Assembly (NCBI RefSeq): GCF_021603645.1
Contig: NZ_BQHJ01000004.1
Location: 1 to 64,000, forward strand
DNA from: Pseudomonas pseudonitroreducens
Lineage (GTDB): Bacteria > Pseudomonadota > Gammaproteobacteria > Pseudomonadales > Pseudomonadaceae
Direction: 5' to 3'
DNA length: 64,000 nucleotides
The notes under the pieces are model-generated. The model saw only the letters and a list, made by a program, of their open reading frames with translations. It made no database searches and was not told the DNA's origin. Position numbers and translations under genes: made by a program. Numbering within the stretch: the first letter of the stretch is position 1; each line of letters opens with the position of its first letter. This document shows, one piece after another, positions 46,653 to 55,081 of this stretch.

Positions 46653-47393
46653 ATGAAAGTATCTCTGCTGAGCCGTCGTGTATTGCACGCGATGCTGTTG
46701 GCTGGCTGCATGTTGGCAGGCCAGGCCCAGGCGTCCATTGTCATTACCGGCACCCGGGTGATCTACCCCTCCGACCAGCGCGAAGTCACGGTGAAACTGA
46801 GCAACGACGGCCAATCGCCGATGCTCGTGCAGTCCTGGATCGATGAAGGCAACGTCCAGGCCACACCGGATGCGTCTGACGCACCGTTTCTGCTGACCCC
46901 GCCGATTGCGCGTATCGACCCGGCCAAGGGCCAGGCGCTGCGTGTGCGCTACACCGGGCAGAAGAGCCTGGCGCAGGACAAGGAGTCGCTGTTCTGGCTC
47001 AACGTGCTGGAAGTACCACCGTCCTCCGATGACGGGCAAAACCGGCTCAAGGTGGCATTCCGTAGCCGGATCAAGATGTTCTACCGCCCGGCATCCCTGG
47101 CAGGAAATGCGACGGCCGCTGCCGAGCAGTTGCAATGGCGCCTGCAGGGCTCCGTGCCCGAGGGCTTCAACGCCAGCCCCTACTACGTGTCGCTGGGCAA
47201 GGTCAGCCTCAGCAGTGGTGGCCAGAGCCGCGACGTGGAACTGGACATCAACTCCAGCCTGATCGCCCCCGGCGAGCACAAGCAACTGCCGATCAAGGGC
47301 GCCGCGCTGAATGCCAATGGCGGCAAGGTCAGCTACTCCGCGATCAACGATTTCGGCGGTATTGCCGAGTATTCGCAAGCCCTGAAGCCCTAA
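46653..47393 (+). CDS. Periplasmic fimbrial chaperone
   Basis: A 246-residue PapD-like chaperone: signal peptide (LLAGCMLAGQAQA), then SIVITGTRVIYPSDQREVTVKLSNDGQSPMLVQSW with the conserved Arg at the start of the G1 area, and the family motifs FLLTPPIARIDPAKGQALRVRYTG and LFWLNVLEVPP, and IKMFYRP. It delivers pilin subunits to the usher by donor-strand complementation. Start ATG 46653 begins the signal peptide. Confidence 0.95.
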   Translation: MKVSLLSRRVLHAMLLAGCMLAGQAQASIVITGTRVIYPSDQREVTVKLSNDGQSPMLVQSWIDEGNVQATPDASDAPFLLTPPIARIDPAKGQALRVRYTGQKSLAQDKESLFWLNVLEVPPSSDDGQNRLKVAFRSRIKMFYRPASLAGNATAAAEQLQWRLQGSVPEGFNASPYYVSLGKVSLSSGGQSRDVELDINSSLIAPGEHKQLPIKGAALNANGGKVSYSAINDFGGIAEYSQALKP

Positions 47394-47494
47394 GTTTCCC
47401 AGCCCTCTTCCTCACCCGCTATTTGCCGGGAGGGGGCTGCTCATGCCCGAAAAAACTCGTCCACGGACGTACTCGCGAGCAACCGAGGTGAGCC

Positions 47495-50035
47495 ATGAAT
47501 ACGCGCAGACGCCATCCCGCTCAACGCTTTGCCTTCGCGCTCAAGCCGCTGGCTCTGGCGCTGGCATTGGCGCTGTCGGGCGGCATGGCCGATGCAGCGG
47601 AAGGCGACGCAGTCACCTTCGATAACGACATGCTCTGGGGGCACGGAGCCCAGTCGCTGAACCTGAGCCGCTTTCGCGAAGGCAACACCCTCGAACCCGG
47701 TGTGCATACGCTCGACGTCTGGGTCAATGAGCAGACGGTGGGGCGTCAGGACATTCGCTTCATCGCCGCCGGCCAATCGGGGCGTGGCGCAGCCTGCCTG
47801 ACCCGGCTGCAGCTTGAAACGGTCGGCGTGAACCTGGAGAAACTGCCGCCAGTCGCCGAGGCCAGCGCCGAAGCCTGTGTCGACCTGCCGACCCTGATCC
47901 AGGGCGCCAGCTCCAGTCTCGATGCCGGCGAGCAGCGCCTGCTCCTGAGCATTCCGCAGGCCTTCCTGCGCAGCAATCCGCGCGGCTACGTCAGCCCGGA
48001 GCGCTGGGACCGCGGCGTCAATGCGGCGTTTCTCGACTACAACACCAACGCCTACCAGAGCGTCACACACGGCGAGACCAACCGAAACGCCTACGCCAGC
48101 CTCAACGGCGGCGTCAACCTGGGTGACTGGCGGCTGCGCCAGCGCTCCTCACTGAACTGGGACAGCGACTCGGGCAGCGACTTCCAGAACCTCAGCACCT
48201 ATGCCCAGCGCGATATCGACAGCCTGCGCTCCCAGTTGACCCTGGGCGACGCCTTCACTGACGGCGACCTGTTCGACTCGGTGTCGATCCGCGGCCTGCG
48301 CATGGCCACCGATGACCGCATGCTGCCCGACTCCCAGCGCGGCTACGCGCCGGTGGTGCGGGGCGTTGCATCCACCAACGCGCGCGTCACCATCCGCCAG
48401 AACGGCTATGTCATCCAGGAGGTAACCGTCGCCCCGGGGGCATTCGAGATCAACGACCTCAACCCCACCAGCGACAACGGCGACCTGGACGTGACCGTCA
48501 CCGAGGCCGATGGCCAGGAAAGTCATTTCACCGTGCCGTTCTCCTCCGTCGCGCGCTCCCTGCGCCCGGGCGTTTCCCGCTACACCCTCAGCGCCGGCCA
48601 GGCCCGCGACCTCAGCTACGGTTCAACACCGAAGGTTGCCCAAGCCACTTACCAGCGCGGCCTGACCAACAGCGTCACCGGCTACACCGGCGCAACGGCC
48701 TCCGAGGGCTACGCAGCGGCCTTGCTCGGTGGTGTACTGACCACCGAGTACGGCGCCTTCGGGGCAGACATTACCCACGCCAGCACCAAGCTTGAAGCAC
48801 AGACCTTTACCGGCCAATCGCTGCAACTGAGCTACAACAAGATTCTGCAGACCACCGGCACGCACTTCACGGTGGCCGCTTACCGTTACTCCACCGATGG
48901 CTATTTCGGCTTCAGCGACGCCCTCAATGCCCGCGACCAACTGGACGAATACGGCGATAGCCAGGGCGGCGTCGACGCCATCCGCCGCACCCGCAGCCGT
49001 AGTGAGGTCAACGTCAGCCAGAACGTCGGTAGCCGCGGCTACCTGTACGTCAACGGCTCGCGCCAGAACTACTGGAACGACACCGGTTTCGACACCCAGT
49101 ACCAGGCCGGCTACACCCACAACTGGAGTTGGGGCAGCACCTCGGTCAGTGCCGCCCGGACCCAGGATGCCTACGGCACGGCAGACAACCGGACCCTGTT
49201 CAGCGTGTCGCTGCCGATCGGCAAGGCAGGCACCAACCGGCCTTACCTGAGCAGCAGCTACAGCCAGAGCAGCAAGGGTTCGAGCAACCTGCAGAGCACG
49301 CTGAGCGGCACCGCCGGGAAGGAGGGCCAGGTCAGCTACGGCCTCACCGCGGCCCATGACAGTCCCGACACCGGTGACAGCAGCTCCAGCGTCGGCGCCA
49401 ACAGCCAGTACCGTACCTCCTTCGGTACCCTGAACGGCTCGGTCAGCGAGAGTTCCGACTACCGCCAGCTTTCCGCTGGCATGAGTGGCTCGGTGGTTGC
49501 GCACCCCAGCGGCGTCACCTTCGGCCAGAGCCTGGGTGACAGCATCGCCATCGTCGATGCCCCCGGCGCTGCCGGAGCCAGCGTGACCAGTGCCGCCAAC
49601 GTCAAGCTCGACGGCCAGGGCCAGGCCGTAGTGCCGTACCTGGCGCCATACCGGGTCAACACGGTCGAACTCGATCCCAAAGGGCTCGATGACGATGTGG
49701 AGCTCAAGAGCACCCTGCACGATGTCGTCCCGCGCAGCGGTGCAGTGATGCTGGTCAAGTACGACACGGTCAAGGGCCATGCGTTGCTGATCCAGAGCCG
49801 CCGGGCCGACGGCAGCGCGCTGCCGTTCGGCGCCACGGTGCGCGACGAGCAGAGCCAGGAAGTCGGCATGGTCGGGCAGGGCGGCAAGATATTTGTGCGG
49901 GTCGATGCCGATCAAGGCGTACTGCATGTTGCTCTCGACTCCGCCGCGCAGTGCTCGATCAACTATCGCGTTGCTCCGCGCGCCGCGGGCGGCGCCAGTG
50001 CGCCGATGGAGACCCTCAATGAAACCTGCAAGTGA
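47495..50035 (+). CDS. Outer-membrane fimbrial usher
   Basis: An 846-residue FimD/PapC-type usher: signal peptide (to about residue 30), N-terminal chaperone-binding domain (FDNDMLWGHGAQSLNLSRFREGN), 24-strand barrel with the plug domain in GVASTNARVTIRQNGYVIQEVTVAPGAFEINDL, and C-terminal domains (GAVMLVKYDTVKGHALLIQSRRADGSALPFGA). The Cys pair near the end (AAQCSINY and NETCK) is typical. It exports and assembles the pilus and is followed 37 bases later by the adhesin gene. Confidence 0.96.
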   Translation: MNTRRRHPAQRFAFALKPLALALALALSGGMADAAEGDAVTFDNDMLWGHGAQSLNLSRFREGNTLEPGVHTLDVWVNEQTVGRQDIRFIAAGQSGRGAACLTRLQLETVGVNLEKLPPVAEASAEACVDLPTLIQGASSSLDAGEQRLLLSIPQAFLRSNPRGYVSPERWDRGVNAAFLDYNTNAYQSVTHGETNRNAYASLNGGVNLGDWRLRQRSSLNWDSDSGSDFQNLSTYAQRDIDSLRSQLTLGDAFTDGDLFDSVSIRGLRMATDDRMLPDSQRGYAPVVRGVASTNARVTIRQNGYVIQEVTVAPGAFEINDLNPTSDNGDLDVTVTEADGQESHFTVPFSSVARSLRPGVSRYTLSAGQARDLSYGSTPKVAQATYQRGLTNSVTGYTGATASEGYAAALLGGVLTTEYGAFGADITHASTKLEAQTFTGQSLQLSYNKILQTTGTHFTVAAYRYSTDGYFGFSDALNARDQLDEYGDSQGGVDAIRRTRSRSEVNVSQNVGSRGYLYVNGSRQNYWNDTGFDTQYQAGYTHNWSWGSTSVSAARTQDAYGTADNRTLFSVSLPIGKAGTNRPYLSSSYSQSSKGSSNLQSTLSGTAGKEGQVSYGLTAAHDSPDTGDSSSSVGANSQYRTSFGTLNGSVSESSDYRQLSAGMSGSVVAHPSGVTFGQSLGDSIAIVDAPGAAGASVTSAANVKLDGQGQAVVPYLAPYRVNTVELDPKGLDDDVELKSTLHDVVPRSGAVMLVKYDTVKGHALLIQSRRADGSALPFGATVRDEQSQEVGMVGQGGKIFVRVDADQGVLHVALDSAAQCSINYRVAPRAAGGASAPMETLNETCK

Positions 50036-50072
50036 TTGCCGGGCTGCCGGCGCGGTTCAAGGGAGAGCAGTC

Positions 50073-51104
50073 ATGAAAGCCAATCGTCGCCTTCTCGCCT
50101 CGTTCAGCCTGCTCGCCGGCATCCTGCTGGGGGCGTTCGCCGATACGGCCCAGGCCGACCTGACCTGTGCCCCCACGGCGGGTATTACCTTGAACCTGCC
50201 GCCGAGTATCTCGGTACCCCGCGATAGAAAATTCGGCACTGTGCTGACGGCGTGGATTACCTCTTCCTCTGAACTAGTGCAATCAGATTGCTCGGCCAGC
50301 GATACCAGTAACGTCTGGCTGCAGGCCCGAACAGCACTTCAACCGACGGGGAAAACCGTCCTGGATGGTGGGGTGACCTACAGCTTGTTCGAGACTGGGT
50401 TGCCTGGAGTAGGGATCATCTTGTCGGCCAAGTCCTTCAGCTCCTCCAGTTGGAAACCCGTTGGTTCGACAGCGGTTGATCTCTACCGTGGCTGGGGCAG
50501 CATCTGGAGTGCGTCTGCCTCGGTTCGTCTGATTGCGACCGGGGAGCCGATCAGTTCCGGTGTGCTCATCGGCAAGCAGGTTGCTGAGTTCAGCCTGATC
50601 GACAAGAGCACTGGCACCACGACTACGCCTTCGCCGATCAAGATCACGTCCTCGACCATCACTGCGCAAACCTGCTCGGTGGATGCGGGCTCGAAGAACT
50701 TCACCGTCCCGGTCGGGGAGATCAGCGTACTGAAACTCGCCGGGCCGGTGGGAACCACGGCGGGCAACGCGTCCTTCAACATCCGCCTGGACTGCTCTTC
50801 GGGCATGAACGTCTTCATGACCCTCACCGACTCAAGCAACCCTGGCAACACCAGCGACCGCCTCGGCCTTTCTGCCTCGCCGCAACAGGCCAGCGGTGTA
50901 GCCCTGCAAGTACGGCGCCTGGGAACGCCGGTGAAGTTCGGGCCGGACTCCTCGGTAGCCGGGAATGCCGGGCAGATTGCCCTGGGCGCGGCGCCTGACG
51001 GTGCGCTGGACGTCCCGTTCACGGCCAATTTCATCAAGACCGACGCCGTGGTGCGGGGCGGCGATGCGAATGCCGTCGCCACGTTCACCCTGTCCTATCA
51101 GTAG
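50073..51104 (+). CDS. Two-domain fimbrial tip adhesin
   Basis: A 343-residue exported protein: signal peptide (MKANRRLLASFSLLAGILLG to DTAQA), an N-terminal receptor-binding domain of about 180 residues with a Cys pair (DLTCAPTAGI and VQSDCSASD), and a C-terminal pilin domain (ITAQTCSVDAGSKNFTVPVGEI, LDCSSGMNVFMTLTD, ending TFTLSYQ). The two-domain layout and last position in a pilin-chaperone-usher cluster mark it as the tip adhesin. The receptor is unknown; the N-terminal domain shows no family that I recognise. Confidence 0.88.
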   Translation: MKANRRLLASFSLLAGILLGAFADTAQADLTCAPTAGITLNLPPSISVPRDRKFGTVLTAWITSSSELVQSDCSASDTSNVWLQARTALQPTGKTVLDGGVTYSLFETGLPGVGIILSAKSFSSSSWKPVGSTAVDLYRGWGSIWSASASVRLIATGEPISSGVLIGKQVAEFSLIDKSTGTTTTPSPIKITSSTITAQTCSVDAGSKNFTVPVGEISVLKLAGPVGTTAGNASFNIRLDCSSGMNVFMTLTDSSNPGNTSDRLGLSASPQQASGVALQVRRLGTPVKFGPDSSVAGNAGQIALGAAPDGALDVPFTANFIKTDAVVRGGDANAVATFTLSYQ

Positions 51105-51535
51105 GCACCGACGCCGCGCGCGGCTCGGCATCACGGTTGCCCGGTTCTGCCTTGCTTCCTGTGGAATGGAGGAGGGCAGGTTGATCAGCGCCGGAATTGT
51201 CGGAACCTGCGCTGCCCGACTTTACCCCGTGCGTGATTCACGGGTCGCAGGAGACGTATCCGTTCGGGCGGCAAGCTTCTTCGATCCTGTCTTCGGCCGA
51301 GGGTCCTTGTGGCCGGGGTTCGCGTCAGCGGCACCTGTCGTCGGGGCTCAAGGCGGATGACACAGCTGCCAGGCTTCTCTGGTCCGAACGGGCCCAGAAT
51401 GTCGTCGTCCACCAGGCACTGGATGACGCGGGATGATCCTAGGCAAATGCGACAAGGTACTCAGGAAGCGTCCTGCACACCCATCGGAAGAGCCTGTAGC
51501 ATCCCGCATTGCTGCGTTTGCAAGGCCGCCGGTAA
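51105..51535. other. Gene-poor stretch after the fimbrial cluster, nothing recognised
   Basis: About 430 bases with only short, unconvincing open frames on either strand and no recognised repeat. The base use is mixed rather than the strong third-position GC of neighbouring genes, so it may be decayed coding sequence at the edge of the fimbrial insertion. Confidence 0.4.
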
Positions 51536-51732
51536 GGTTTCCGGGTCGCGACGGTTGTCGTGACCTGGGCGTGGAAACCCGGGCTTTCTTTGCAGGTGCA
51601 GTAGCGCCAAGGCAGTTTGGCTGGCGCTATTTACGCGCCCGTCAGTTGCTGTTATGGCGGGTCGTGCGAGGCGGGCTTCGGCCCGGCCGGGGCTCCTGCA
51701 AAGCCGGTATTTCCACCCTTGCGCGGCCCGCC
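51536..51732 (+). ncRNA. Putative structured RNA / 5' leader with nested stems
   Basis: Stems readable by eye: GGTTTCC (51536-51542) with GGAAACC (51573-51579), enclosing GGTCGCGAC-GGTT-GTCGTGACC (51544-51565, one G-U). Then AGCGCCA (51603-51609) with TGGCGCT (51622-51628). Then a 16-pair helix 51656-51671 with 51717-51732 (all pairs, four G-U) enclosing CGGGC-TTCG-GCCCG (51672-51685) and GGCT/AGCC (51691-51705). A ribosome site AGGAG (51775-51779) and an ATG at 51789 follow. The wobble-preserving helices and UUCG tetraloop indicate selection for RNA structure. No riboswitch class is recognised. Confidence 0.6.
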
Positions 51733-51788
51733 TCCTTACTCCGTGGAAAGAGATGAGGTGGGTTAACCCTTTGCAGGAGTACTGAAAG

Positions 51789-51899
51789 ATGCATTACCCC
51801 GCTTTTACGCCCGAGCACCACCGGCTTTGTCCCGTGAGATTCCTTCTATCGAATGTCATTGCTTGCCGATTCTCGATGCTCACTCGGCCGAGTATCTGA
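51789..51899 (+). CDS. Possible 36-residue peptide or gene remnant
   Basis: MHYPAFTPEHHRLCPVR continues for 36 residues to TGA. The ATG has AGGAG nine bases upstream and lies 57 bases after the structured element. It could be a leader peptide, or the N-terminal remnant of a small Pseudomonas protein of the DUF3077 kind, cut by a frameshift. I see no continuation of such a protein in the next frames. Weak evidence. Confidence 0.35.
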   Translation: MHYPAFTPEHHRLCPVRFLLSNVIACRFSMLTRPSI

Positions 51900-52002
51900 G
51901 GCTTGCGGCTGGCCGTCGGGTGCATTGCCGGCCTGACGGCCCTTTGGCTGTTCTTCGATACATACCCGCTGCATACCCGCACGGCTTGCAAGGAGTCGAG
52001 AC

Positions 52003-52305
52003 ATGGGAAGCCGATTACCGAATCACCCTGGCGAGTTCTGGAGCCAGGTAGCGCCGGCCGATGGCCAGCCCGGGCTGGCGCTGGGATGGCCAGTCGATTG
52101 CCAGGCCGCCATGAACGAAGCGGTCCGGCGCGTCGAGCGCTGGATCGACGATGAGGAACAGCAGGCCGACTTGTGGGTGGCCTTCTTCATCGGTCGCAAT
52201 GAACAGGAGACCTACACAGAACGTGTGGCCTTCGAAACGGCGTTCCTCTGGCGCGTGCAGCAGCGCCTGATGGGCGCCGCCTTGCCAAGTGCGCTGAAGG
52301 CCTGA
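52003..52305 (+). CDS. Hypothetical protein
   Basis: A 100-residue soluble acidic protein (MGSRLPNHPGEFWSQVAPAD to GAALPSALKA) with a helical middle (AAMNEAVRRVERWIDDEEQQADLWVAFFIG). AGGAG lies seven bases before the ATG, and codon use is GC-rich like true genes. I recognise no family. It may be on the same transcript as the structured element at 51536-51732. Confidence 0.7.
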   Translation: MGSRLPNHPGEFWSQVAPADGQPGLALGWPVDCQAAMNEAVRRVERWIDDEEQQADLWVAFFIGRNEQETYTERVAFETAFLWRVQQRLMGAALPSALKA

Positions 52306-52313
52306 GGAACCGG

Positions 52314-52410
52314 GTTCGCAAGCAAGCTCGCTCCCGTGGGAACTGACGGGATGCCTTCCTCCTCCCTCGCATCCCAGAGGTGTTCACGGGAGCGAGCCTG
52401 CTTGCGAATC
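52314..52410. repeat. Diverged REP pair
   Basis: GTTCGCAAGCAAGCTCGCTC (from 52314) and, inverted, GGGAGCGAGCCTGCTTGCGA (ending 52410) can pair into a long hairpin of about 97 bases. It lies directly after the hypothetical gene, in a 352-base gene-free stretch made of repeats. Confidence 0.8.
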
Positions 52411-52442
52411 CCCTCACAGCGCAGCGCCTGCACGGTGTCGAC

Positions 52443-52519
52443 GTAGGATGGCGTGAAGCGCAGCGATACCCATCGATTCCATGCAGCAGCATGGGTATCG
52501 CAAGCTCCACCCATCCTAC
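52443..52519. repeat. Palindromic repeat, GTAGGATGG family (copy 4)
   Basis: GTAGGATGGCGTGAAGCGCA to CAAGCTCCACCCATCCTAC, with the inner GCGATACCCATCGATTCCATG / CATGGGTATCGC part. It is immediately followed by another copy in the same orientation. Confidence 0.85.
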
Positions 52520-52548
52520 GACTGCACGGTCTGCCGGGTGAACCCGAC

Positions 52549-52623
52549 GTAGGATGGTGTGGAGCGCAGCGATACCCATCGATTTCACGCAGCAGGATGG
52601 GTATCGCAAGCGCCACGTCATCC
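52549..52623. repeat. Palindromic repeat, GTAGGATGG family (copy 5)
   Basis: GTAGGATGGTGTGGAGCGCA to GGTATCGCAAGCGCCACGTC. It is a tandem neighbour of copy 4 with a 29-base spacer. The right end is diverged (CCACGTCATCC in place of CCACCCATCC). Confidence 0.8.
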
Positions 52624-52657
52624 CGCGGCTCGGCTCCCCGGATACACATGAGCAGCC

Positions 52658-53821
52658 CTAGTCCGCCCAGTGCCAGGCCGGTGCATCGAACATGCCCTGG
52701 TCACGGATGCGCGTCTGACCCAGCTCCTTGTCCAGGTGCAGGCAGTTGCACTCGGGGTGTTCTTCCAGCGTGGCGATCAGCCGGCTGGCGTGGGACACGA
52801 TCCAGACCTGGGTGTGCCTGGAGGCCTCGATGATCAACCGCCCCAGCGCTGGCAACAGGTCCGGGTGCAGGCTGGTTTCCGGTTCGTTGAGCACCATCAG
52901 CGACGGCGGGCGCGGGGTCAGCAGGGCGGCGACCAGCAGCAGGTAGCGCAGGGTACCGTCGGAGAGTTCGGCCGCACTCAATGGCCGCAGCAGGCCGTAT
53001 TGCTTCAGCGCCACGGCGAAGCGCCCGCCCGGTTGGCAGTCGATCAGCAACTCGGCACCCGGGAAGGCATCGCTGATGGCGGCCTCCAGTGCACTGGCAT
53101 CACCGATTTCACGAATGGTCTGCAGGGCGGCGGCGAGGTCGCGGCCATCGTGGTGCAGCACCGGTGTGCGCGTGCCCAGTTGCGGCTGGCGCGCGGGGGC
53201 GTCGGCGTCGGTGCGGAAGTGGTCGTAGAAGCGCCAACCGCGAATCTGCTCGCGCAGCAGCAGGGCTTCGGCGCAATCCGAGCCAGTGCCGATCTGGGTG
53301 AACAGACTGTCGAAGGTCGGGATGTGTTGTTCCAGCACCTGCCAGCTGCGGCCTTCGCGGGCACGCAGCATCGGGCCGTTGCGCTCTACCAGTTGCGCGG
53401 CGGGGCGGTACCAGGGGCCGGCCCAGATGCTCTCGTGCTTGATTTCCGGGTCCAGGCCAAAAGCGCTGAGCACCGGTGGCGGCGGCAGACCAAGGGCGAT
53501 GGCGTAACCGAAGTCTTCGCCGGCAAAGCCCAGGCGCAGGCGCTTCACCTCATTGCGCGGGCCGCCCTGAACTTCCACTTCGCCCGTGCGCATGCGCCGC
53601 GAGTGGCTTTCCGGGCCGGCCCAGAAGGTGGATTCCAGCCCGCCCTCGCGCGCCAGTGCATTGACCACGCCGCCCTGCGCCGTCTCGGCGAGCAGGCGCA
53701 GGGCGCGATAGAGGTTGGATTTGCCGCTGCCGTTGGCGCCGGTAATCAGGTTCAGCCGGCCCAGGGGCAGCACCAGCGAGTTGATCGAGCGGTAATTGGC
53801 GACGGCCAGGGTGTGCAGCAT
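52658..53821 (-). CDS. AAA/SMC-like predicted ATPase (COG4637 type)
   Basis: A 387-residue RecF/SMC-type ATPase: Walker A GANGSGKSNL (28-37), a signature-like LSDGTLRYLLLVAALLT, Walker B LMVLNEPETSLHPD, a switch His in VSHASRLIATL. There is no coiled coil long enough for SMC and no fused nuclease. It stands alone, without a partner nuclease or toxin gene beside it. Such orphan ATPases occur both as housekeeping genes and in defence systems; the role here is unknown. Confidence 0.85.
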   Translation of the reverse strand: MLHTLAVANYRSINSLVLPLGRLNLITGANGSGKSNLYRALRLLAETAQGGVVNALAREGGLESTFWAGPESHSRRMRTGEVEVQGGPRNEVKRLRLGFAGEDFGYAIALGLPPPPVLSAFGLDPEIKHESIWAGPWYRPAAQLVERNGPMLRAREGRSWQVLEQHIPTFDSLFTQIGTGSDCAEALLLREQIRGWRFYDHFRTDADAPARQPQLGTRTPVLHHDGRDLAAALQTIREIGDASALEAAISDAFPGAELLIDCQPGGRFAVALKQYGLLRPLSAAELSDGTLRYLLLVAALLTPRPPSLMVLNEPETSLHPDLLPALGRLIIEASRHTQVWIVSHASRLIATLEEHPECNCLHLDKELGQTRIRDQGMFDAPAWHWAD

Positions 53822-53868
53822 GCGGGCGATCCGTGGACTGGAAACGCCCGAATGCTAGCAGAGCTCAC

Positions 53869-55068
53869 TCAGCCGGCGCGGCGCCAGTTCAGTACCAACT
53901 GTGTCAGCAGGCCCGCCACCAGGCCCCAGAAGGCGGAGCCGACGGAGAACAGGGTGAAGCCTGAAGCGGTGACCAGGAAGGTGACCATCGCCGCTTCGCG
54001 CTGGCGCGCGTCGGCCATGGCGTTGGTCAGGCCGTTGGTGATCGAGCCAAGCAGCGCCAGCGCGGCGATGGATAGCACCAGCGCCTTGGGCAGCGCGGCG
54101 AACAGGGCGGCCAGGGTGGCGCCGAAGATGCCGGCGATGCCGTAGAACAGTCCGCACCAGAGCGCGGCGGTGTAGCGCTTGTGCGGGTTCTCGTGGGCTT
54201 CCGGGCCGGTGCAGATGGCCGCGCTGATGGCTGCGAGGTTGATGCCGTGGGAGCCGAAGGGCGCCAGCAACAGCGAGGCGATGCCGGTGGTGGAGATCAG
54301 CGGCGAAGCGGGCACCTGGTAGCCGTCGGCGCGCAGCACGGCGAGGCCCGGCATGTTCTGCGAGGCCATGGCGACGATGAACAGCGGGATGCCGATGCTG
54401 ATGGTGGCGGCCAGGGAGAAGCTCGGCGTCGTCCACACCGGGCGGGCGATCTCCAGCTGGAAGTGGCTGAAGTTGAGCAGGCCGAGGAAACCGGCCAGGG
54501 CGACCCCAACCAGCAGCGCAGCGAACACCGCGTAACGTGGCGACAGGCGCTTGGCGACGAGGTAGCTGACGAACATCGCCACCACCAGCGCCGTCTGTTG
54601 CTGCGCGGCGTTGCAGATCTCGATGCAGATGCGGAACAGCACGCCGGCCAGCAGGGCAGAGGCCAGCGACCCCGGCACCTGGCGCATCAGGCGGTCGAAG
54701 CTGCCGGTGACCCCACACAGGGTGATCAGCGCGGCGCAGACGATGAACGCGCCGATGGCCTCGCCATACGGCACGCCCGGCAGGCTGCTGATCAGCAACG
54801 CGGCACCGGGGGTGGACCAGGCGATGACGATGGGCGTGCGGTAGCGCAGGGTCAGGCCGATGGTGGTCAACGCCATGCCGATGGACAGCGCCCAGATCCA
54901 TGAGGAAATCTGCGCGGTGCTCAGCCCTGCGGCCTGGCCGGCCTGGAACATCAGCACCAGCGAGCTGGTGTAGCCGGTGAGCATGGCGACGAACCCGGCG
55001 ACGATGGCGGCGGGGGAGGAGTCGGCCAGCGGGCGCAAGGGCGCGGCGGCGGGAGTGCTGTCAGTCAT
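53869..55068 (-). CDS. Benzoate/H+ symporter BenE-family transporter
   Basis: A 399-residue protein with about 11-12 membrane segments. The BenE family is recognised from AGFVAMLTGYTSSLVLMFQAGQAAGLSTAQISSWIWALSIGM, TPGAALLISS and APFGSHGINLAAISAAICTGPEAH. The annotated family activity is benzoate uptake, but no benzoate catabolic genes are near, so another aromatic or purine-like substrate is possible. It is separated from the downstream ATPase gene by 47 bases on the same strand. Confidence 0.93.
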   Translation of the reverse strand: MTDSTPAAAPLRPLADSSPAAIVAGFVAMLTGYTSSLVLMFQAGQAAGLSTAQISSWIWALSIGMALTTIGLTLRYRTPIVIAWSTPGAALLISSLPGVPYGEAIGAFIVCAALITLCGVTGSFDRLMRQVPGSLASALLAGVLFRICIEICNAAQQQTALVVAMFVSYLVAKRLSPRYAVFAALLVGVALAGFLGLLNFSHFQLEIARPVWTTPSFSLAATISIGIPLFIVAMASQNMPGLAVLRADGYQVPASPLISTTGIASLLLAPFGSHGINLAAISAAICTGPEAHENPHKRYTAALWCGLFYGIAGIFGATLAALFAALPKALVLSIAALALLGSITNGLTNAMADARQREAAMVTFLVTASGFTLFSVGSAFWGLVAGLLTQLVLNWRRAG

Positions 55069-55081
55069 GCACGAACTTCCA

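Noticed and set aside
49893-50072. Longer start for the adhesin gene
   Set aside because: It overlaps the end of the usher in another frame and would bury the clear signal peptide that starts at 50073.
51433-51756. A 107-codon + strand ORF over the structured element
   Set aside because: Its frame is explained by the GC-rich helices, it has no ribosome site at its start, and the base pairing is the stronger signal.
46015-52305. Prophage or integrative element around the fimbrial cluster
   Set aside because: No integrase, transposase, tRNA gene or attachment-like direct repeats were seen at the borders; only an insertion relative to remembered synteny can be claimed.
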